Origin: Acanthochlamys bracteata
Lineage: Eukaryota > Streptophyta > Magnoliopsida > Pandanales > Velloziaceae
DNA length: 64,000 nucleotides
Assembly (NCBI GenBank): GCA_019914995.1
Contig: CM034126.1
Location: 11,041,001 to 11,105,000, forward strand
Direction of reading: 5' to 3'
This document shows positions 60,246-64,000 of the stretch, piece by piece. The notes beneath the pieces are model-generated. The model worked only from the letters and a program-made list of their open reading frames with translations, ran no database searches and was not told the origin of the DNA. The translations under genes were made by a program, and so were the position numbers. Numbering within the stretch: position 1 is the first letter of the stretch; each line of letters opens with the position of its first letter.

Positions 60246-62365
60246 CCCTAGGGGCATTATTCGTAGTTTAATCAATTAATGAAGGATATATGCGGGATTG
60301 GGCAATTTCAACACCAGTGTGAAGTGGTGAATGGTTTTCGTTCGTTCACAAACCGTGTGAATGAATTTCTCGATAATAAATTAGGGATCCGAGTGTCCGT
60401 CACCGATCGCTCGCTATAAGAGAAATTGAGTTATTAAAGAACTTAATTCACGAATATTCAAGTAAAAGCTTACCAGGAGAAGAAGAGGACAATCGAAGAA
60501 CAAAAGCGTTTTCAATCGATTGCAAGCAAGGAATCGAGACCATTGCCCAGATTCTGTAATACCTATCACAAGAATAAGGCGATTGCAGCAGAGCTTGGTT
60601 TTTTCTTCTGCGCAAAGATTAGTCAGATAAATTGAAGATTGAGAAAGGGAAGAGATAGGGAAGATAGAGGAAGGAAGAGGCTTGATCTTCCCTGTTGGTG
60701 AAAAAAATAATCAGGTATTGACCTTGTTTTTTGACCAGTTGTATCAACTTTTTGGGTTGTTGTTAGCTTCGGCGGTGGATGCTTTCTCCTAGCTTGGATT
60801 TTTGGTGCCTCTGGTTACTTCTTCTCGTCGGAAAACAGCTTTTGATTTCTTCCAGTTTGGTTTTTTCCGGTTTCTGTGAAAAAGCTGATTGGATTCTTAG
60901 CGGCAGGGTATTTTTAGGGATTTTCGCAACAGGTGGTTATGAGATATCAGGGTCCATGAATTCCAATTGCTCCTGTTGCTGATATATGATTCGTATTTGG
61001 TGGATTCCTCAAAGAGTGTTTCGGGGGAAAAACTTGCTTTGGTTGCTTTGACTTTAGCATTATAGATCTTAGGTATTTGCAGGGCAATCCAGGGGTTGAT
61101 GGCTTAGTTAAAGGGTTGCAAGAAGATGACGAGGGTTTGGTTTGCTGCTTTAGCAATTGATCCGTATATCCTTAGACTTTTCCAGTACTGGTGGACTTAT
61201 CACAGGTAGCACGGGGTAGAGACATCTAGAATGTTGATCTACTTCTACTGATCTACAGATTCATTCGTTTCTCTAATGCCCCAATAATCCTGTATGTGGA
61301 CTACGCCGATCGAGAACGCTGATGTCTCTGGAGAAACTCCTTTAGTGCCCCTATGAACTTATGCATTTCCTGTTGTTTCTTATGAAACAGATTCAACCAT
61401 TATCATCATCAGATCTTTCATCTTATTTTGTGATCTATGCTGAGGAAGGGCTACATCCTTTTCGAGCTTGAACAACCTATTTTTGCTCTTTTGGGCTCCT
61501 TAATCTCTATTTGTTCTTGAAGAACTGTGTTGCAGCGTGGTTTTGTTCGTACTTATCTCTTCTGCTACTCTTTGATATTCAGAAGGCTGTTGGATGCAGT
61601 CAGCTTTACAAGAGATAAGCTCTGCTGTCAAGGCTTATTATGGAGATACAGATACTTGACCATGTTTGTGATGTAGACTTGTCTTAAACTTCGAAATGGA
61701 TCTTTCTTACCTTGTCCGCATTACAGATGATTGCCTATGCTTTGCTCAAAGGAACATGTTAGATTATTTTCTGATCACTAAGATGTTTCAAAATCTTGGT
61801 TTGGGGGGGTCATAGATTCTGATGAGTTCTAGTATCCTCGTCATGGACTTCCTCTAACCTTAGAAGGGGGTGTCGCTATTGTGCTCTAAATGTGAATTAC
61901 TTGATATTTTAATCTGGACCCGAAGTCATTGCATGGTCTACTTTGCGGCACTGCCATTTAATTGACTAGTGTTTTGCCTTCTTGGATCGGCATTGGATCT
62001 TCTGCGAAGAGTCTTTTGATTAAGTTCCATAGAAATTGATTTCTACGTAAAGTTTTGGTGTCGGGATACTGGTTGTTGACCCGGACTTTGTATCTCTCTC
62101 TATATTTGCTTCAAGGCTGCTTAACATGGTCTGCTTCAGAAGTAAATGGCCCTTGAAGGCTTAAGCAGGCAGTCTGTGTCAGCTATTTGGGCTATTACAC
62201 CCTATTGTGGCAGTGTTTGGTGAAGCTTTGAATTATTAAAATGCTCTTTGTTCAATGGCTGATTGGCAGGTTTTTTTGCAGGTTCATGAGATATCTTGGA
62301 GATGATTTGTAGGCTTTGATATTCAACTATTCTGTCCGGAAAAGGATCATGAGGGTGATATACCA
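60246..62365 (+). other. Leader exons and long leader intron of the last gene
   Basis: A purine-rich leader exon probably ends at AATAATCAG|GTATTG (60713/60714). A T-rich intron of about 1.57 kb follows, ending TTTTGCAG (62281). The second leader exon (about 62282-62368) carries the start codon as its last three bases. No protein-like frame is seen in the intron. Confidence 0.45.
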
Positions 62366-64000
62366 ATGGTTAGTGTGATTATTTCTCGTAGATTTTGATT
62401 TGACAGTGTTGTATTCGAGAGTAGCTCTATGCTTTGTCCATAGCGTGAATAACTTAAATCAGCGTGGCATTTACTTGTATATATTCATGTATTCATTTGT
62501 CGCCTTTCTGCTGCGTTCAATGATCAAATTTTCTTTATATTGTTAGTTTATGTTGGTACTTAAGTATTGTTGCTCATAAAGGCATCTCTCTTGATTTTAT
62601 TTTGGTAAATCCTGAATTTATGGCCTGTTATCTTGATATTTATTTTGGTTTTATTAAAATAGATGACATTTCTCCTTGCAGATTCATTTTTGCTCTTGCA
62701 CTGAGGACACCACCTCCATTACCAAGTCTACAGAAGGTAGAAGAGGATTCAAATCCTGTAAGAATTGTGGTGGGAAAATATCAGTTGATGGACAGGGGCT
62801 GCTATCTGATAGCATACTGGGCACAGTGGGCCTGGAACTTTCAAGGGCCATTGATCCTCGACTGAACTGGAAGACTGCCACAAACAATAAGAAAAGGGCT
62901 GTAAGGCGTGCCAGGACTTCATTCTCTGGTGGAAACCAGATAAATTATACTGCTGTTGACTCTAAACATCGTGAAGAATTTATTGACAAAAGCACAAAGA
63001 CTATTGAGGACATGCCTATCACTGAATTCGAGAAGGTTTGAACTTCTTCTTCTTCTTCTTGCATTTGCCCATTTGCTAATCTGTGATCTGTGACATTGTT
63101 TGCTGTTTTACTCCTGTGCAGCTTAGTGTTAGTATTCTTGGGAGACGCTTTAGTGACTCGTTAGAGAGTGTTCCCATTAAGAAGAGGAGATTTCTTATAT
63201 CTCCATCACCTCCGCCTGAATTGCAGTCAAAAGTGGATGGGATTGATTGTACTTCAGCAGAGAAGGAGCCTGCTGAAAATTCATTGTTGAAAGCACAAGG
63301 AGCTACAGAATTTAACTCTGGTATCCAGTTGAAGTTAGACCTTGAAAAAATTCATGGTTATGATGAAACAAATGCTGAAGATAAAAGCGAAAAGTTATAT
63401 GCCAATGCAGATTTTTCTGGCATATCTATATTGGCTACTGCTGCATGCAACAGTACCACAGTGGCTGACTCATCAACTGCTCATGGTTCAGTCCTTAGGG
63501 TGCATTCTCTCGAAGATGGGGAATTTGATGACAACTCAACAGGAGCTGAAGCAATTTGCTTAGCTGCTGCAAAAGAGGCACAACGCCTAGACCAATCTTG
63601 TGATTTAGATGGTAAGAACCATATGTCATCAAGAGAAATAATAGAGAAATTGGATAACCAGGCAAAACCAAGAAGCCTTGTGCAAGACAAGAAAACCGAT
63701 GCTGAAGTTCCGTCTAGCAGTAGTCGGCTTCACTGGGATCTTAACACAATTATGGAATCTTGGGAGAACTTTGAGGAAGTTAACATAAATTGTGAATCAA
63801 ATGCCATGAACAATGTTAGTGATGGTAGAAAGCATGATGGGTATCAGGATGCTACAAAAGTTTTCAATGGCCAAATCAGGCTTGGAAATATGGACGACGG
63901 AACTCATTTGTCAAGTGATACTTTAGGCAAGTCAAAGGTGCTAGATGTATCTATATCTAGAGATAATCATACCAAAGAAGCAGATGCATCTATCTCACCC
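62366..64000 (+). CDS. Plant-specific, probably nuclear, disordered protein, 5' part
   Basis: Exons are 62366..62368 (ATG only), 62682..63035 and 63122 to the right edge, 412 codons so far with no stop. The first coding part is Cys-containing (FCSCTED, SCKNCGGKIS), which could hold a small zinc knuckle. Exon 3 opens with SILGRRFSDSLESVPIKKRR, a basic nuclear-signal-like stretch I associate with unnamed plant nuclear proteins. It then has long Ser/Asp/Glu-rich sequence and the segment SSRLHWDLNTIMESWE, a WDLN-type short motif. No catalytic domain is visible. The start is inferred: the exon at 62682 has no ATG of its own in frame, and ATG|GTTAGT at 62366 joins it in phase 0. The function is not known to me. 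Confidence 0.65.

Noticed and set aside
1-64000. tRNA or rRNA genes, CRISPR arrays, bacterial-type operons
   Set aside because: I found no tRNA-like B-box with matching stems, no rRNA motif and no regularly spaced repeats. The sequence is a plant nuclear genome.

Overview
This is nuclear DNA from a flowering plant, most likely a eudicot. The genes have many short AT-rich introns with GT..AG borders. The protein families are plant-specific: CrRLK1L receptor kinase, FRO ferric reductase, MSL channel, DUF604 glycosyltransferase and exo-type polygalacturonase. Intergenic DNA is very AT-rich and full of small DNA transposons and LTR elements. I could not fix the species. All gene models below were spliced by eye from reading frames and splice motifs, so exon borders are predictions.

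Layout, left to right. 1-287: 5' end of a polygalacturonase gene (minus strand) that leaves the window. 528-1322: a hAT-like non-autonomous element. 3652-3980: a two-exon gene for an 81-residue protein (plus). 4446-5397: a four-exon NTF2/SnoaL-like gene (minus), tail to tail with the previous one. 7288-19116: a 5.9 kb direct tandem duplication. Each unit holds a short two-exon gene (plus) and a CrRLK1L receptor kinase gene (minus). The left kinase copy lacks its first ~112 codons. The right copy keeps its own start. Each copy carries different one-base indels. 21619-27240: a decayed Ty3/Gypsy element (minus) with both LTRs and a perfect 5-bp target duplication. 29243-31990: an eight-exon ferric reduction oxidase gene (plus). 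37440-42887: a six-exon mitochondrial mechanosensitive channel gene of the MSL1 type (plus). 47343-49278: a three-exon DUF604/fringe-related glycosyltransferase gene (minus). 52551-53139: a complete TRIM-type miniature LTR element. 62366-64000: the 5' part of a gene for a nuclear-looking disordered protein (plus) that leaves the window on the right.

The genes do not form a pathway or operon. Likely sites of action are the cell wall (polygalacturonase), the plasma membrane (receptor kinase, ferric reductase), the mitochondrial inner membrane (MSL1) and the Golgi (DUF604). From memory, MSL1 and a fringe-like DUF604 gene are also neighbours in Arabidopsis (At4g00290 and At4g00300), so this pair may be ancestral microsynteny.

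I found no convincing new biological system. The most informative signals are the tandem duplication with mutually exclusive homopolymer frameshifts (recent decay or read error), the complete TRIM with a 55-bp interior, a duplicated 5' splice site in the MSL1-like gene, and an upstream ORF whose stop overlaps the main start codon of the last gene.
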